Assembly (NCBI GenBank): GCA_027943335.1
Contig: BSBK01006023.1
Location: forward strand, 186,001-250,000
Length of the DNA stretch: 64,000 bases
Direction of reading: 5' to 3'
Source: Chamaecyparis obtusa
Lineage: Eukaryota > Streptophyta > Pinopsida > Cupressales > Cupressaceae
Shown here one piece after another: positions 22,112 through 35,180 of the stretch. How positions within the stretch are numbered: the stretch's first letter is position 1; every line of letters begins with the position of its first letter. The notes beneath the pieces were generated by a model, which worked only from the letters and a program-made list of their open reading frames with translations, did no database searches and was not told the origin of the DNA. The position numbers and the translations under genes were made by a program.

Positions 22112-23689
22112 TTTAAGGCATTTAATTGGGTGATCATTGTGTATTTGGTTTATGATGGCTCTTTTTTGGAACCCCATAGAATGGTCTTGGGGTTATGCCT
22201 TGAGGATGTGCTCATTGAGTGATTAATGATACTTGATTTTGGTTCCTTCTTATTCGGAGCTTATACTTCTTCTGGGAATTATTCTATGTTTATGGTTGGG
22301 GTTATCTTTTTGATATGGCACTATTATCCTATGAGATTATTAGTTTGTTTTTTCTATTAACCTCTTGAGGAGGAATGTGTGATTATGTATCCCATTGTAC
22401 GCTTGATGGATCCTATTGCCATGCTCTTATGAGATTCTTATTTTGCAAGGGATTAGTAGGAACATAGCTGGAGGGTGGCTCACATTGGGGGTCGGGCCCC
22501 AAAGTGGCTAATCCTAGATAAAGCAATGAAAGAGTTTGTAAACAAGTGGAAACCTAATAATAATTAAATTAACTAGGTTGGGGAACTCATTCTAAGTAAG
22601 AAAGAAAATAGCCTCGCCCATGTCCTAGAGATTGCATGCACATATAAGGATGTGTTTGAGAAGGCTTGGACATCCATAGGGGCATTGATTTGGTGGTACA
22701 ACACCTTGGTTGTAATGAGGGGGTCGGTTCGACATGGGATCCACCTAGGCACCAGGTCCAAAGAGACTGATAGGGTGGTGCGAGCATGGAATCATGTGAT
22801 GGCACCTTTTAGTATGTGTCCTAGGATCACCTCATGTTATTTTTAGCTTTGCCTCTGGTGTAGGAAATACTTGATGGTCTTCTTATGGCATTTTAATTGA
22901 CATGATTCACTTTAATGCTTATTGAGATATCTCCATTGGACATTTGAGTTTCTCCTTTTGGAATTTTGATCTTGCCTTTGTGGATTGTTTTCATCTTGTA
23001 TTTACTGATCCTTTTGATATTTTGGTATGTGTGGGCCTGAAGTTCATCTCCTAGCTCAAGGGAGTGAACCGCGAGGTTCATGTGGTTGGGTGGAAAACAT
23101 TTTTCCACCGAGGCTCGTGTATCTTGATCATGGATTTTTGGATGTTCTCTACAACATATTGGCTTCTACACAGTCCTTATGGAACCTACTTGACTTATGA
23201 TCATTGATGTACCATTGTATTTCTTGATGTAACTATTTCATGCAAGTTATAAACTCCTGTACATGTAAATGTTGTATATCATTCTATGATCATACAAATT
23301 GTAAATCATTTGATGTATCATGAAATAGATTATTTATATTGGTGTAGTATCATTATGTATTGATGATGATATTCAATGATTGTGTTCATTATTACATTTG
23401 GATGTTGTATTCTTCTCTTTATTTATGTTATGTGATATTTATGCGTTGTTAGTAACAACGTCGTGGGACCAAAGAGGATGTAGGGATGGTAAATTTTTTA
23501 TTTCATTTTTATTGTATAGAGTTGTGCATTTAAACAAAAATTATGTCACTAATTTCCTAGTTTCCTCTTTGGTTCCCTGGTGGGGGCATTACATGTAATA
23601 TGGGTATTATTTATTTATGATTGCATTACTATGTTTTATTGTATTTCCCATCACATGTTACCTTCAATTCAAAAGGGGGATATTTTTAG
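22112..23689. other. Right flank of the DNA transposon, no gene seen
   Basis: Moderately AT-rich sequence continuing the target locus. Only short overlapping frames around 22573-22846, none with a recognisable product. A purine run AAAAGGGGGATA at 23671-23682 just before the LTR could be a polypurine-tract remnant. Confidence 0.4.
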
Positions 23690-25210
23690 AAATATTTATA
23701 TGTTTTTATTGATGTCAACATGTCTACTATGATTTTTATGATGTCTACTATGTCATTTTGATGTCTAGTGCGAAGATCAAAAGGTTTTGATGTTTGTTGT
23801 GAAGGATAGTTGACAAATATATACTTTTACCAGTAACACAATATGTTCAAATGAATGACAGTAGAAGGTTATTGAATATGAGAAGTAATTCACCTCATGG
23901 GATGTTTTATATGTTTTCTATATTCTTCATGTAAAATTAGAGGTTTCTGATATGATGATTTGATCAAGTTATGGTGTCATAGATGGAGACTGGTTAGTTT
24001 AATGTTTGCTAGTGTTACAATATTATAGAGTTGCAAAGATTTCTTTCACGCACATGCTATCGATGAGAACTTTGGTTTCACACTTGGGAATGTGTTGAGG
24101 ACATAGAAATGTGTCTACCATTTAAAAGGTTTTTGGTTCTGATGATTTTCAAGGTAGTTACAAGTATTTTAGTGGGGTTGATAGTGTTCTTGAAAGTTTA
24201 TTATATGATGTTGGCAGATCTAAGGATGCAATGTGTTTTTTTATTTTTTTGAGCTTAATGATGCCTTAAGATGATATTGAATTATGTGTCTAATGATTTG
24301 GAAGTCTACATTGATCAAGGTGGAAAATTTCAATGAATTTAAGTTATGTTTTTTGTGATATTAGTTGATATGCTAAGTGAAGATGATAAAAAAGTTTATA
24401 AGAAGATCTGTAAAATATTTTAGGGTTATGATCATGTTCTCAAGATGTCATTGATGGATCTAAGGGATAATTGGAAAGTGCACAAATATCCTGATGCTTT
24501 ATTTTAGTGTTGAGAGATGAATGATTATGGATTAGTTTTTTGTCGACCTAGTTCTTGATAAATATGGTGAATTAGGATATGATTGGTGTGCCATGTGTAT
24601 GCACCAGTATTTTTGAGATTGAGGAAGCAATTATATCCCAGTGAAGATTTTTTACAGATCTAATGAGGGATGAATTTATTATTTGTATAGTGTGGCATAA
24701 ATAATTACAAAAAGGGATCTAACTATACCAAAAATGATCTGACCTAGGCATAGAGAGATGCTACTATCTAGTTCATGAATTATCAGATTGGAGTTTGAGA
24801 AGTGTTTGTAAATCAGTAAGACTTATGAATTGTAATTATAAGTTAGTGTGACTTCCTTAGGGTGGGTTCTAAAGGTGATTTGAGTAGTGAAGTCTAGGTA
24901 GTATTCCTAAATACAAGTGTATCCCCAATATAGTAATAAGATATAATTCTAACAAGGTATCAGTCTTATTGTGGGTATTAACCCCAATGTTGATTTTACC
25001 CTAATTTGGGTTTCCATGATAAAAATATTTTTTCTGTGTGTTGTTGATGTTTTCTGATTGTGTTTACATGTTTTACATTTTACAAATCAGTAATATCACT
25101 TTAGGTGATCAAGGGTTTTATGCTTGAAGAGTTTAAGGGTTTTAGAGAATAAGTATTTTAGTAGAAACTGATTCACCCCCCTCTCAATTTCTTGCTACCT
25201 ATTTTCTACA
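23690..25210 (+). mobile_element. Copia LTR, isolated (solo or end of a lost element)
   Basis: About 1.5 kb, alignable from end to end with the LTR at 2663-4142. It ends ACTGATTCACCCCCCTCTCA and then TTTCTTGCTACCTATTTTCTACA at 25210. No primer site follows and no Copia coding sequence precedes it. I could not find a target duplication, so it may be the 3' LTR of an element whose body has been deleted; the AAAAGGGGGATA just upstream supports that alternative. Confidence 0.65.
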
Positions 25211-27938
25211 CAGTCTTACAAAAAGCATAGTCTCTATGTGGACCCCTAAATAAAATTAGTTTAAGAAATGATAAGGCTAAATAATGTAAAAGGATACCAT
25301 ATGTATACCCCCATCCTTATTATGGAAATATAGTATTATGGGGGCATCATAAGAAAAAGAGAACAATAATACCTACTTCCAACAACAAGGAGATATCCTT
25401 GAAACAATAATGTATGCTATAACCTTAGAAAAGAGTGAAGACTCTTTTTAACCAAGAAAGAGACAATTGTGAAAGAATATCCACAAGTGAGAAGAGAGAC
25501 CCTTGAAAGGAATAGATCTTTGGATAGAAGAAATATAACTTTAAGAGGAGTTCTTGAACCAAGATAATATCTTTGAGAGAAAGAGAGAAGGAGAACAAGA
25601 ATGCATACCCTTTTAACCTCCCAATATGTGAAAAAGGGATTCTTGATGAAGGATGAAACACTTTAAGTCACGAAGTAAGGGTATTTTTTAAGGATGAACA
25701 TCATTTGAAAATAAGGAAAAGGTCATGATCAATAATACATACCTCTTTCATAAGAGAGAATCCCAAATCAAAATGAACAATTCCATATAAGAAAATAATG
25801 TCACATGATAAAAAAAAATACCACTATGTCAAGGAAAGTGTATCCTTAGAAGGGAAAATAAGATCAAGAAAATGAGACATTTCCCCCCAAGGGTGAAGAC
25901 AAGGGAAAATATAACACATTACAAACCTTAAGTGACAGATCTTTTTATAATAGGTCCATGTAATTTCAAGAAAGAATAAGCTATAAAGTAGGATGTAAAT
26001 CTCTTGAAAAAGAGAGTATCCTAATATAAGATAAACACATCCATGCAAGAAAGGACATCATGTTATAAAAGAAACAAGTCAATAAAGGGATAATTGATCT
26101 TTTGGAGAGGAAGAGAAACACCATATACTCCTAAAGTGGAAGATCATTTATAATAGACATGCTATTTGAAGCATGAAAAGGATTGTTAAAAATGATGAAA
26201 AAGGTTTTTGTGTGAAACAAAGAATCTCATGCAGACAAGAATGTACCACTATAAAAGATGAAAACCCACAAAGAGAGGAAATAGATCCTAGGAAAGGAGA
26301 AAGAGAAAGGATGTCACATTATACAAACTTAGTTGAAAAACCAATTACAAGAGATATACACTTCCAAATAAGGAATAGGTTGTTATAAAGGATATTAGTA
26401 TCTTAAAGAGAAATATCCTCAATAAAAATGGAAGAACATCATAGTATAAAATATTTAACCAAAAAAGAGATAATGGATCCCCTAGAAGGAGAGATAAATA
26501 GGATAGAGACCTTCCTCTTAGGCAGAAAGACAAGGGAAGAGGCATATTATGTTTCTTACAATGAATATCATGCAAAACAAAGAGCCCCCAATGACACAAT
26601 CTACTAATATTACTCGATGTAGAAAAAAATAATAGGAGAGAGATGCTAAGATATGTTGTTTATACCAAGAAAAATCATAAGATCTTTTGTTAAAAAATAA
26701 GAGATCTATCTACTAAATCTTGAAAAAATTGTCTAAATTCAATATAATTAGAAAGACTAGAATGTTTATTTCTACGATGAAAAGATATACAAAATAACCA
26801 TTATGATATTTTTTATTCTTCAAAAATTTCTAGAAGGAAAATGGATTTTAGGATCATATTTAAGTCTCCAAAAGAGATTTTCTTAGCCAAAGCCAATTGA
26901 TCATAAAAAGGAGGTGTAACAACAAATGAGGTTGGTAAAATAATATCAAGGATAGGTTTGTGTTGTGATTAAGAGGGATCATAAGTAGGAAAATTAGTGC
27001 CTTGGGGTATCAATCCTAGACCACATATATTAACTTGTGTAGGATGATCTATAAGGAATTTAATAACTTATTCATTAATACCAAGACCTTGTCCATAATA
27101 GCCTTGTTAAGAGGTAATATTATAACCCACATTTTACTTAAATTATAATGTAGAGGGAGAAGGAAATTCATCTTGATCTTAATGGAAATTTTTGGTGTAA
27201 AGAGGAATATGAAGGGAAACATTCTCTTTTGGGAGACTAAAATTCCTATCATCTTTAGGTGGGGAATAAGAAGAATGTTTATCAAGACCTTCATGTATAC
27301 AATATTATTATTGGAGAAAAATTATCAAGAAAATGAACATTAGTATTATGAATAATTATTTGATAAAAGGAGGATTTCTTAAGGTCATCTAAAGAAGTAC
27401 ATAATCTAGCTTCCTTAAGACTATCCATTAAGGTGGGTGGAGAAGGAAAGGATATAGGTATTACTAATATGGGATCATTAGCAGCTTGATCTATATCCTC
27501 ATGATTAATAGGAACCATAGGATAAGGACTAAGGTAGTTTATGCTAATGTAATCTTAAGGTTCAATAATATATTCCATGTATTTTACTAAAAATATTATG
27601 AGAAAACTACATGAAATATTGATAAAGGACTTGAAACATGCTTTATAAGGAAGAAAAATATTTGAAAGTATCATAATACTATATACATAAACACCATGAA
27701 GGAATAAAAACATCATGAAACATAAGAAATTATGATTCAGTCCATGCATTTAGTAAAGAGAAGTAAGAAAAAGGGTAAAAAAATAGGTTATCACACACCG
27801 ATCTAACTTAGAAAACCCCATGAATGCTATAAGATCAAATAAGCAAAAGAAGGAGATATAACACAAAAATTAGAATATAAATATTGACTAATGCAATGCA
27901 TAAAAAGGAGATCTAGACACCAAATTAGAATGAAAATA
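25211..27938 (-). other. Purine-rich (plus strand) region, likely interior of a decayed minus-strand element
   Basis: The plus strand is strikingly rich in A and G, with recurring words such as GAGAGAAAGAGAGAAGGAG and CTTGAAAG. On the minus strand one frame is open over about 100 codons apart from TAA codons (27130-26830: GYYGQGLGINE, FLIDHPTQVNICGLGLIPQG, PPFYDQLALAKKISFGDLN), and another covers 27518-27291. This looks like a decayed protein of an LTR element oriented minus, matching the primer-site-like sequence at 27939-27960. I do not recognise the protein. Confidence 0.4.
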
Positions 27939-27960
27939 TCACGTGTTGGGTTCACCAAAA
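27939..27960 (-). other. Possible primer-binding site, not Met type
   Basis: The minus strand reads TTTTGGTGAACCCAACACGT just after a TTCTACA terminus (27961 is the TG of TGTAGAAT on the plus strand). The TGG start right after a TG..CA end is what a primer site should look like. The tRNA is not one I can name. Confidence 0.4.
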
Positions 27961-29218
27961 TGTAGAATATGAAGAAGAGGATCAAGGTAGATTGCTCCTC
28001 CTTTTCACAATGCACACTCAGAAGGAAGATAAACCAATAGGATCAAGAAAATATTAAGTACTGAGTGAGTTAATGATCCTTCATTGAGATCATTGATTAT
28101 TTGAGTTAAAGGAATATGATGGGGGTGGTGAAAGATAGAAGAATAAATATAATTAGTTTCAAGAAATATAGATTGATAGAAAATAGAAAGAAACATATAA
28201 TGACTTGAAATAGAAACTAGAGGGCTATACTAACTTGTGATCTAAATTTGGGGTAGATGTGTAGGGTATAAAATGCTTAGGAGATTCTATTCTTGGGAGA
28301 AAAATAAAAATCCCATGTGTACCAGGTAGTTTTAAATGAAACTTTCATAGTTAATCTAATGGATCCTGAACTTTCTATATTAAGTCCTAATAGCTCTGCC
28401 ACCTATTCTTGCACACAAAAAAAGGGGAAGAATTTTGTATAAAGGGGTGTGCCTTAGTCAAACCCCTATTTGGAATCAACCTTGAAAGGAAATGAAATCA
28501 TGTTGTCATATAAAAGCTCAACTAGATTGAATAATGAAACATCTCATACCTTGGAAATGAAAATGATTCCTTAAATGTAATCAAATATGTTGATGCAATA
28601 AATTTGACTTAATGTAAAAACATAAAAGGAACTCATGAAAGACAAAACCTTTTGTTTACATGTTGTAGTTTTCTACAATGGGTGATTGAAGAGAGAGAAG
28701 AATGACTTGAAGTGATGGAGACTTGAATGCTTAGATATGTGTACATCTTCTTACTTCATGGTTGAATTCTTTTATTGAAATTCCATGAAGGATATAAGCT
28801 TGATCATTTGAGAGGATTGCCTTGAAAACACCTTGAATGCTTGATAATACTCAAGATTGAAATCTTGACTTGCTTTCTTGCACTTGATAAATTGATTATG
28901 AATACTTGATCACAATTTTTGATGATAGTGGATACTAAAATGAGGAGAGATAGGTTTTTTATATACCTCTCAAAACATCTTAGGGGTTAAAACATAGGAG
29001 AGTTGACTATAAATTCAAATACAACACTAAAATACTGAGATAGGTCCCCAGTTCCAATTTGGACCCAACCCTTGGGGGAAAAAATGGCCTAAAAATTCTA
29101 TTCCACCTAATTAGATCCCAAATTGGGTCCATAGATCCTGAATAATTAGGGGATGCAAGATTATGAGGTACACTAATTTTGAGGCCAGGAAAAAATACAG
29201 ATGCTGTAAATGGTAACA
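27961..29218 (-). repeat. Putative LTR of a minus-strand element
   Basis: It starts TGTAGAATATGAAG at 27961. A plausible other end is GGTAACA at 29218 (minus-strand TGTTACC). No second copy exists in the window, so the outer boundary is a guess. No coding content seen. Confidence 0.3.
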
Positions 29219-29485
29219 TAGGGATGAAGTGATGAAATGAATTATTAGATTGGAGGAAAATAGAGGATAAAACTTATAAATAAGGTATTACCTTGATTTT
29301 AAGCAATATTAAAATATTAAAGGGCTCAAATATGAATTTAGGTGTTCATTAAGTGCCATATGAAGTCTTAATATGCATAATAAAATGAAAGCACTCTAAG
29401 GTGGGTACTAAAATTATTAAATTGTATACACATATAAAGTACTTACAATTTATGAAGGTACAAGAATCACACTCACTATATGAAT
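29219..29485. other. Spacer before the minus-strand Copia LTR
   Basis: AT-rich, no feature recognised. Its last five bases, TGAAT (29481-29485), would be the target duplication of the element that begins at 29486. Confidence 0.35.
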
Positions 29486-30889
29486 TGTTAGAAACAAGGT
29501 AGCACACACAACTGAGAGGGGGGGGGGGGGGTTGAATCAATTGTGTCCAAATCTCAAAACTTTATCCAACACTTAACCTTAAAACTTAGATATGAATGAT
29601 AAACATTCAAGTAATAAAGCACAAAGCATAATAACACATAAAACCATAATTTTTGACATGGACACCTGATTAAGTGAGAGAACCACAATGAGGATCATTA
29701 AACCCACAAAATGATGTACTAGAATAATAACCTTGTTCAAGGTACAAAGGGAATGAAAATGCATTCAGGCTTAAAGCATAGAGATCACTTCTCAAAAAAA
29801 ATTGAGGGAAATAACCCTAATAATATAACAAGGGTTACAAACCCAAATGGACTACAATCCACTATGGACAACACTCCACTAATTTATGAACTAACTGAAA
29901 GAATCTCTGATATGCCAATACAACTCTGATTAAGTACAACAAATCTCCATCTCAATTGTAGATTCCACTCATACCTCTTCACACAACATCTGATACACAC
30001 ACATAAATCCATTCTGACACTTCACAATTATAATTTATTACATCTTTAAATACATTTCTTCAACCTTGAAAGCATAAAAAAGGTCAATATTAACCTTAGC
30101 ACCTCAATTACAAATACTTAACCAATTACAATAAAAATATTAATTCGATCCAAGACATGTCGAAAAAGACATAGCTAGAACCCAAATCATCATCCTTGAA
30201 CATGCCCCAAATCCACAAATCAAGCTACAATCCTTCACAACATGCTACACCACCAAGTTGACCAAGAGTAATAAAATATCAATACACCATAGAAAAATCA
30301 CTGAATTTGATCATATAACCCAATGTGATCAAACAACATGAATATGACATGATATAGAAACATCAGCAAGTGACATGAGATTCCACATAAATAACATAAA
30401 GAACTCTGTCTCAAAATTCATAAGTATCTCTGCATTATTGATCAAGAACACCAAACATCAACCTCTTTCACTCAAGAAAAATAACTTGACAACATCCAAA
30501 TCATGAACCATTCAATTTTAGGACATACATTTATGTCCTAAACTCAACACAAAGGTTGGAAATAAAAAATATTGTATACCCTATCCACACCAATCCAAAA
30601 ACTGCAACACTATCACTTTTTGAATAACCAGAAAAACCAGTCTCTGATAAATCACCTGAAACTCACTCAAATCACAATGCAAACTTTTGTAAGTTGACAT
30701 AGGCTAATTAAAGACTTCCATTCAACCATATACAACTTCACAACATCTGATCTACATTACAACAACCATACTAATCCAAACTTGTTACTGAACAAACCAA
30801 GAATAATGTTAGAAATAAAGAAATATGTTGACATCAATGGTAAATCATCAATGTTAGCACATATATGCATGATATCTCAGTAATTTACA
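29486..30889 (-). repeat. 3' LTR of a minus-strand Copia element
   Basis: 1404 bp. On the plus strand it starts TGTTAGAAACAAGG with a G-rich run at 29516-29531 and ends GATATCTCAGTAATTTACA. On the minus strand this is TGTAAATTACTGAG…CCTCTCAGTTGTGTG…TTCTAACA. It is followed to the right by a polypurine tract and the C-terminus of Copia RNase H, so the orientation is secure. Confidence 0.75.
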
Positions 30890-30893
30890 ATAA

Positions 30894-30907
30894 TCTCCCC
30901 CTTTTAC
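30894..30907 (-). other. Polypurine tract of the minus-strand Copia
   Basis: The minus strand reads TAAAAGGGGGAGAT a few bases upstream of the LTR head at 30889. This is the expected plus-strand primer position. Confidence 0.7.
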
Positions 30908-31296
30908 ATTGATGGAAACATATGATGTGAAAACCAAAACAATACACAAAGAAATCATATCAACAATACTACCAACAATGTCTACAATATAACAAACCTT
31001 TTCCTCTATAAAAAAAATCTCCCTCTAAGGTCCACACTATTTTTCACATTTCTATCTCCTCCCCTTTGAAATCATTGACAAAGGCACATATGTTCACTAA
31101 GTCGAAAAGGCCAAAATAAATTTAATATCTCTCCCAAAAACTAGACAACATACCCCGCAAGACTAACTACTCTTCCTGAGTAGTAGCCATCAAAACATCA
31201 ATCAAGAGTAATGATAATCTCTATGAAAGCACTAGACTGATGAGAATTCATGTATCTATAGCTTTGATCAGGAGGGGCTATCACCAAAATATTACC

Positions 31297-31353
31297 TCAA
31301 AGATATTCAAAAGTATCCTTTGGCAAGGGCTTTGTGAAGATATCTGCAATCTT
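31297..31353 (-). pseudogene. Copia RNase H C-terminus (left part of an interrupted gene)
   Basis: The minus frame reads IADIFTKPLPKDTFEYL then TGA (31299-31297), the standard C-terminus of plant Copia polyproteins. It continues, across the 7.8-kb insertion, in the frame at 39156 and beyond. The 31299-30908 interval is the 3' untranslated part of that element, with no further coding seen. Confidence 0.8.
31349..31353. repeat. Target-site duplication ATCTT, left copy
   Basis: Matches 39151-39155 exactly. Removing the element plus one copy restores the RNase H frame of the host Copia. Confidence 0.9.
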
Positions 31354-32868
31354 TGATAGACTACAACTAATTGAATATCTTAAAAGAGAGATTGATAGAC
31401 TTCAAAAGATAGTGATTGATGATCACCGAGCCACTAAGGTATATGTGAGACATTAAATTAGTTAAAGTATTGTCATTGATGTCAACTAGTTTTGACTGTA
31501 CTTATCATGATGGTTACAAACATCTTAAGAAAGAAATAATGGTGAAGGAATGAGATATCTACATGAAGATGAAATGGATGAGAAAGATATGGATATGGTA
31601 TTCATTGGGTAACTTATTGGTGAGTCTATGACATTATGTTAGTGATTTGATTGTATTAAATGATTTTGTTATGGATTAAAGATCAAGAATGAACAAGTTT
31701 ATATGGTTGGTAAATGAAGAATTTAGTATACACTGAGTTGGAACAGTGTAGACCAAGCAAATGTAGTGTATACCGAGTACAATATTAATCGAGTTACCAT
31801 GTTGCTGTATTGATCGAATGAAAGAAATAAATGGAACTAATGACTGTCGACTAAAGATGATGAGATGGACAATTATTGATGATTCTGAGGTAAAAGATAA
31901 TGTTTGTTATCATCAAATGACTGACAAAATTCAAAGATGATCAGATGAAGGAGAATGAAACACGTTATTGACACAACTGCCGAGGAAGGTTAAAACGAAA
32001 AAACCAACGGTGAAGATTAAGAGGAAAAATATATGGATGGAAATAAAATGGTTTATGATATCTATAAAAAGAGACAAGAGATTCATTATTTAGTATGCTG
32101 CTGGAGAATTTGCATAGGAAGATTGCATTCATGTGAAGCTGGTTAAACTAGTTGAAGAAAAAATTGAGTGATTATGCAGAAAACACCGAGCATCAGAGAA
32201 AGCAATTACTAAGCAGAACAGATATGGATGAAATAAAGAGATTTAATTGAGATGATTAACTAGAGGTATTTTGAGCTTAGAATAGATCTTAAAAAATAAA
32301 ACAAGTTGTATTTGAATTTAGATCATTACTGTAAAAGTTTAACCATTGCTACAGATAAATCTCTTAATCGAGCAGGACTTAACAGTCTTTATATTTCTAT
32401 ATGACATTTAATAAATGTTTTTTGTTTTCTTGTTGACCCCATAGTGAATGTTTGGTCAAGGGAGAACTGTTAGTGATAAATCCTCTAACCAAGTCACACC
32501 TTACAGTATATTTTGAAACTTTTAACAGGGTTGGCTCTTAACTAAGCTCACTTCAGAAGAGTAAATTATTTTGGGTTAACAGTCCCAAGTGGTTTTTCCC
32601 ATAACATGGTTTCCACCTTAAAAATAAGAGTGTTATATGTGTATGGATGTGTTGAATTGTTATTTTACTTTACACATTACTATAATTGGATTGATTGGTA
32701 AATACACTAGTTAATTTACTGCTATTCAGTAGATGAAGAGAAGTGCACATTTGATATCTTACCAAGTTGATTAAATTATTTGAAAGATTTGTTTTATACA
32801 TCAGAGAGTGTTTGGGACTATAGGTTAATTGGACTTAACTGATTCACCCTCCTCTCAATTATCTAACA
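31354..32868 (+). repeat. 5' LTR
   Basis: Begins TGATAGACTACAACTAATTG and ends CACCCTCCTCTCAATTATCTAACA. The first 39 bp contain a partial duplication: AGAGATTGATAGACT recurs at 31388-31402, copying the polypurine-tract/LTR junction. Confidence 0.9.
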
Positions 32869-32870
32869 AT

Positions 32871-32882
32871 TGGTATTAGAGC
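32871..32882 (+). other. Primer-binding site, Met type
   Basis: TGGTATTAGAGC two bases after the LTR end, one change from TGGTATCAGAGC. Confidence 0.85.
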
Positions 32883-32934
32883 ATAGTGTGCTTGAAGGAG
32901 AATTTTTAAGGACTTAAGCAAAATATCACAAGAT

Positions 32935-33960
32935 GTATAAGAGAGAGGTGCCTAAGCTGAAAAAAGATAACTTCTCAACATGACAAAGAAAAATGCAATT
33001 GTATCTATCAGGGATTGGTGAATATGATACATACTACTTGGAAAATGAGTTTATCTTATCCTCTGGACCCTTGACTATTGATCAGATGAGAGAAAGACAA
33101 GAACACAATGCTATGATGATTGAGCTTGCTTCTTCCTTGTTAGATTCCAAATTTGAAGATGTAAGACATCTACAACTACTAAAAAAATGTGGGATAAACT
33201 TGCACTAGCTCATGGAGGAGATGTGAATGTGTTAAGGGCTAAATCTGAAACTCTTAGAGGAAAGTTTGATGACATAAAAATGAAAGAAGGTGAGAACATA
33301 TCTTAGTATAGTAACCAAGTCAAGGAGGTTGTGAATGCTATCCGAGGAGCAGGTGGAATTATTAATGAAGACACTATGGTAAGTAAAATTCTCAAAACCT
33401 TGCTACCTACCTATGCTATTAGAGTTTCTACAATTCATGAAATGAGATCATCTCCTGGTAATAAAATTACACTTGATAGTATAATCGATAGATTGATTGC
33501 ATTTGAGTTGAATAATTATGACACAAATATTGTTCCTACTATTGAATCTACACTTATGTCATCTATGCAAATTAGTAAATCAAGAAAAAAATAGAAGATA
33601 AGAAATGAAAGTGATAGTGAAAGTGAAGAGGATGAGCTTGATGAACTTGAAGCATTAATGGCCAGAAGATTGCAAAAAGGTAAAGGAAGATATAGAGGTA
33701 AACTACCTTTGGTATGCTTTATATGTAAAGATATTGGTCATGAGTTTGGTCATATTGTTGCTAGATGTCCTGATAGGAAAGAAGATGAGAAAACTAATGA
33801 AAGATCTAATGAAAAGAAGTATGACAGAAGAGATAACCAAGATCATAGAGGCAACTCATAGTACAACAAGAGAGACAATCGAGACTACAAAGACAAAAAA
33901 ACATGTTACCTCTAGTGGAAGATGAAGATGATGACACCGACACTAAAATCAACACTCACG
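32935..33960 (+). pseudogene. Copia Gag with zinc knuckle
   Basis: Three frames together cover Gag. The head MTKKNAIVSI starts near 32980. The helical core spans 32993-33200 (TIDQMRERQEHNAMMIELAS), then in another frame from about 33190 (MWDKLALAHGGDVNVLRAKS … IRGAGGIINEDTMVSKILKTL) to 33594, with one TAG in the ENIS*YSNQVKEV stretch. After an acidic linker comes the zinc knuckle CFICKDIGHEFGHIVARCP (about 33715-33772). It carries an extra four residues (EFGH) compared with CX2CX4HX4C, probably a 12-bp duplication of a GGTCAT-containing stretch. It packages element RNA in intact relatives; here it is interrupted by frameshifts. Confidence 0.85.
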
Positions 33961-34019
33961 AAGACATATAAGTGGTATTTGTGGCTTTAAAAGAAGATTC
34001 AGAAGAAGAAGAAAGGTAT

Positions 34020-35180
34020 GAAGAAACAACACTTATTTCTAAAGTTAGCAAGAATGATACCTAGATTATTGATAGTGGTTATACACATCACATGATTGGT
34101 GATGAAGAGAAATTTGAATACCTTGAACATTATAATGGTGGATCTGTGAAAATGGGAAATGATACACCTTGTCTAGTGAAAGGAAAATGGTCTATATTGT
34201 TGAACAATAAGATCAGATGTGAGAATGCATATTGGGTGAAAGGAATTAATTATAATATATTGAGTGTAGTACAATTGAATAATACAAGTCATCGAGTTGC
34301 ATTTGAGAAAAGAAAGGTGAAAATCTATCACGAGACTAGAAAGTTGGTTGGTACTAGTGAACAATCAAAAGGTAATCTATTCTATCTTGACAATGCTGAT
34401 ACTTCTTATTTGTTGGCTAAAAATGAAGATGTATGGTTATGGAACAAGAGGTTATGTTATGTGAATTTTGACAACATGGTTAAGATCAGTAAGAAAATAA
34501 AAGTTAGAGGTTTACCAAGCATATATAAACCTGATCATGTTATGTGCAAAAAATGTCAAATGGGAAAAATGTCAAAATTTAGTTTTAAGAGAAAACACTT
34601 TTCATCTAATGCTATTTTGGAGTTAGTTCATACTGACTTGTGTGGTCCTATGAGAACTCAAAGCTATTATGGAGACATATATTTTATCTTGTTTGTTGAT
34701 AACTTCTCTAGAATGATGGCTGTCATGTTATGGAAAGAAAAATATGAGACTTTTAAAATATTTAAGTGGTATAAAGCTAAAGTGGAAAAAGAAACTGGTA
34801 AAGAACTGAAATGCTTCAGATCAGATAGAGGTGGTGAATTTATTTTTGATGAGTTCACTAATTTTTGTAATGAGCATGGAATTAAGAGACATGTTTTTGC
34901 ACCGAGGACAGCCCAACAGAATGAGATTTTTGAAAGAAGAAATAGGTCAATTATGGATTGTGATAGAACACTAATGATTGAAAAAGATGTTGCACAGATG
35001 TACTGGAGAGAAGCTTTTAGTACTATTGTTTACAAATTGAACCAAGTTCAAAAGAAGAGAGAATCAAATAAAACACCTTATGAATTATGGTATGCTTACA
35101 CACCTAATGTGAGTTATTTCAAAATATTTGGAAGTAGATGTTACATTCTCAAAGATGATATAAATGATAAATTTGATTAA
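34020..35180 (+). pseudogene. Copia protease and integrase
   Basis: One frame from about 34020 contains the protease core IIDSGYTHHM (Asp at 34071, with TAG just before it where TGG is usual) and then runs unbroken from the ATG at 34092 to TAA 35178. The pre-integrase zinc motif is damaged: LWNKRLCYVNFDNM has Asn and Tyr where the two His are expected, while the Cys pair CKKC is kept. The catalytic triad is intact: Asp in TDLCGP (34635), Asp in RSDRGGEF (34824) and Glu in FERRNRS (34932), giving the D-X35-E spacing of this family. The polyprotein continues downstream in the same frame. Confidence 0.9.
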
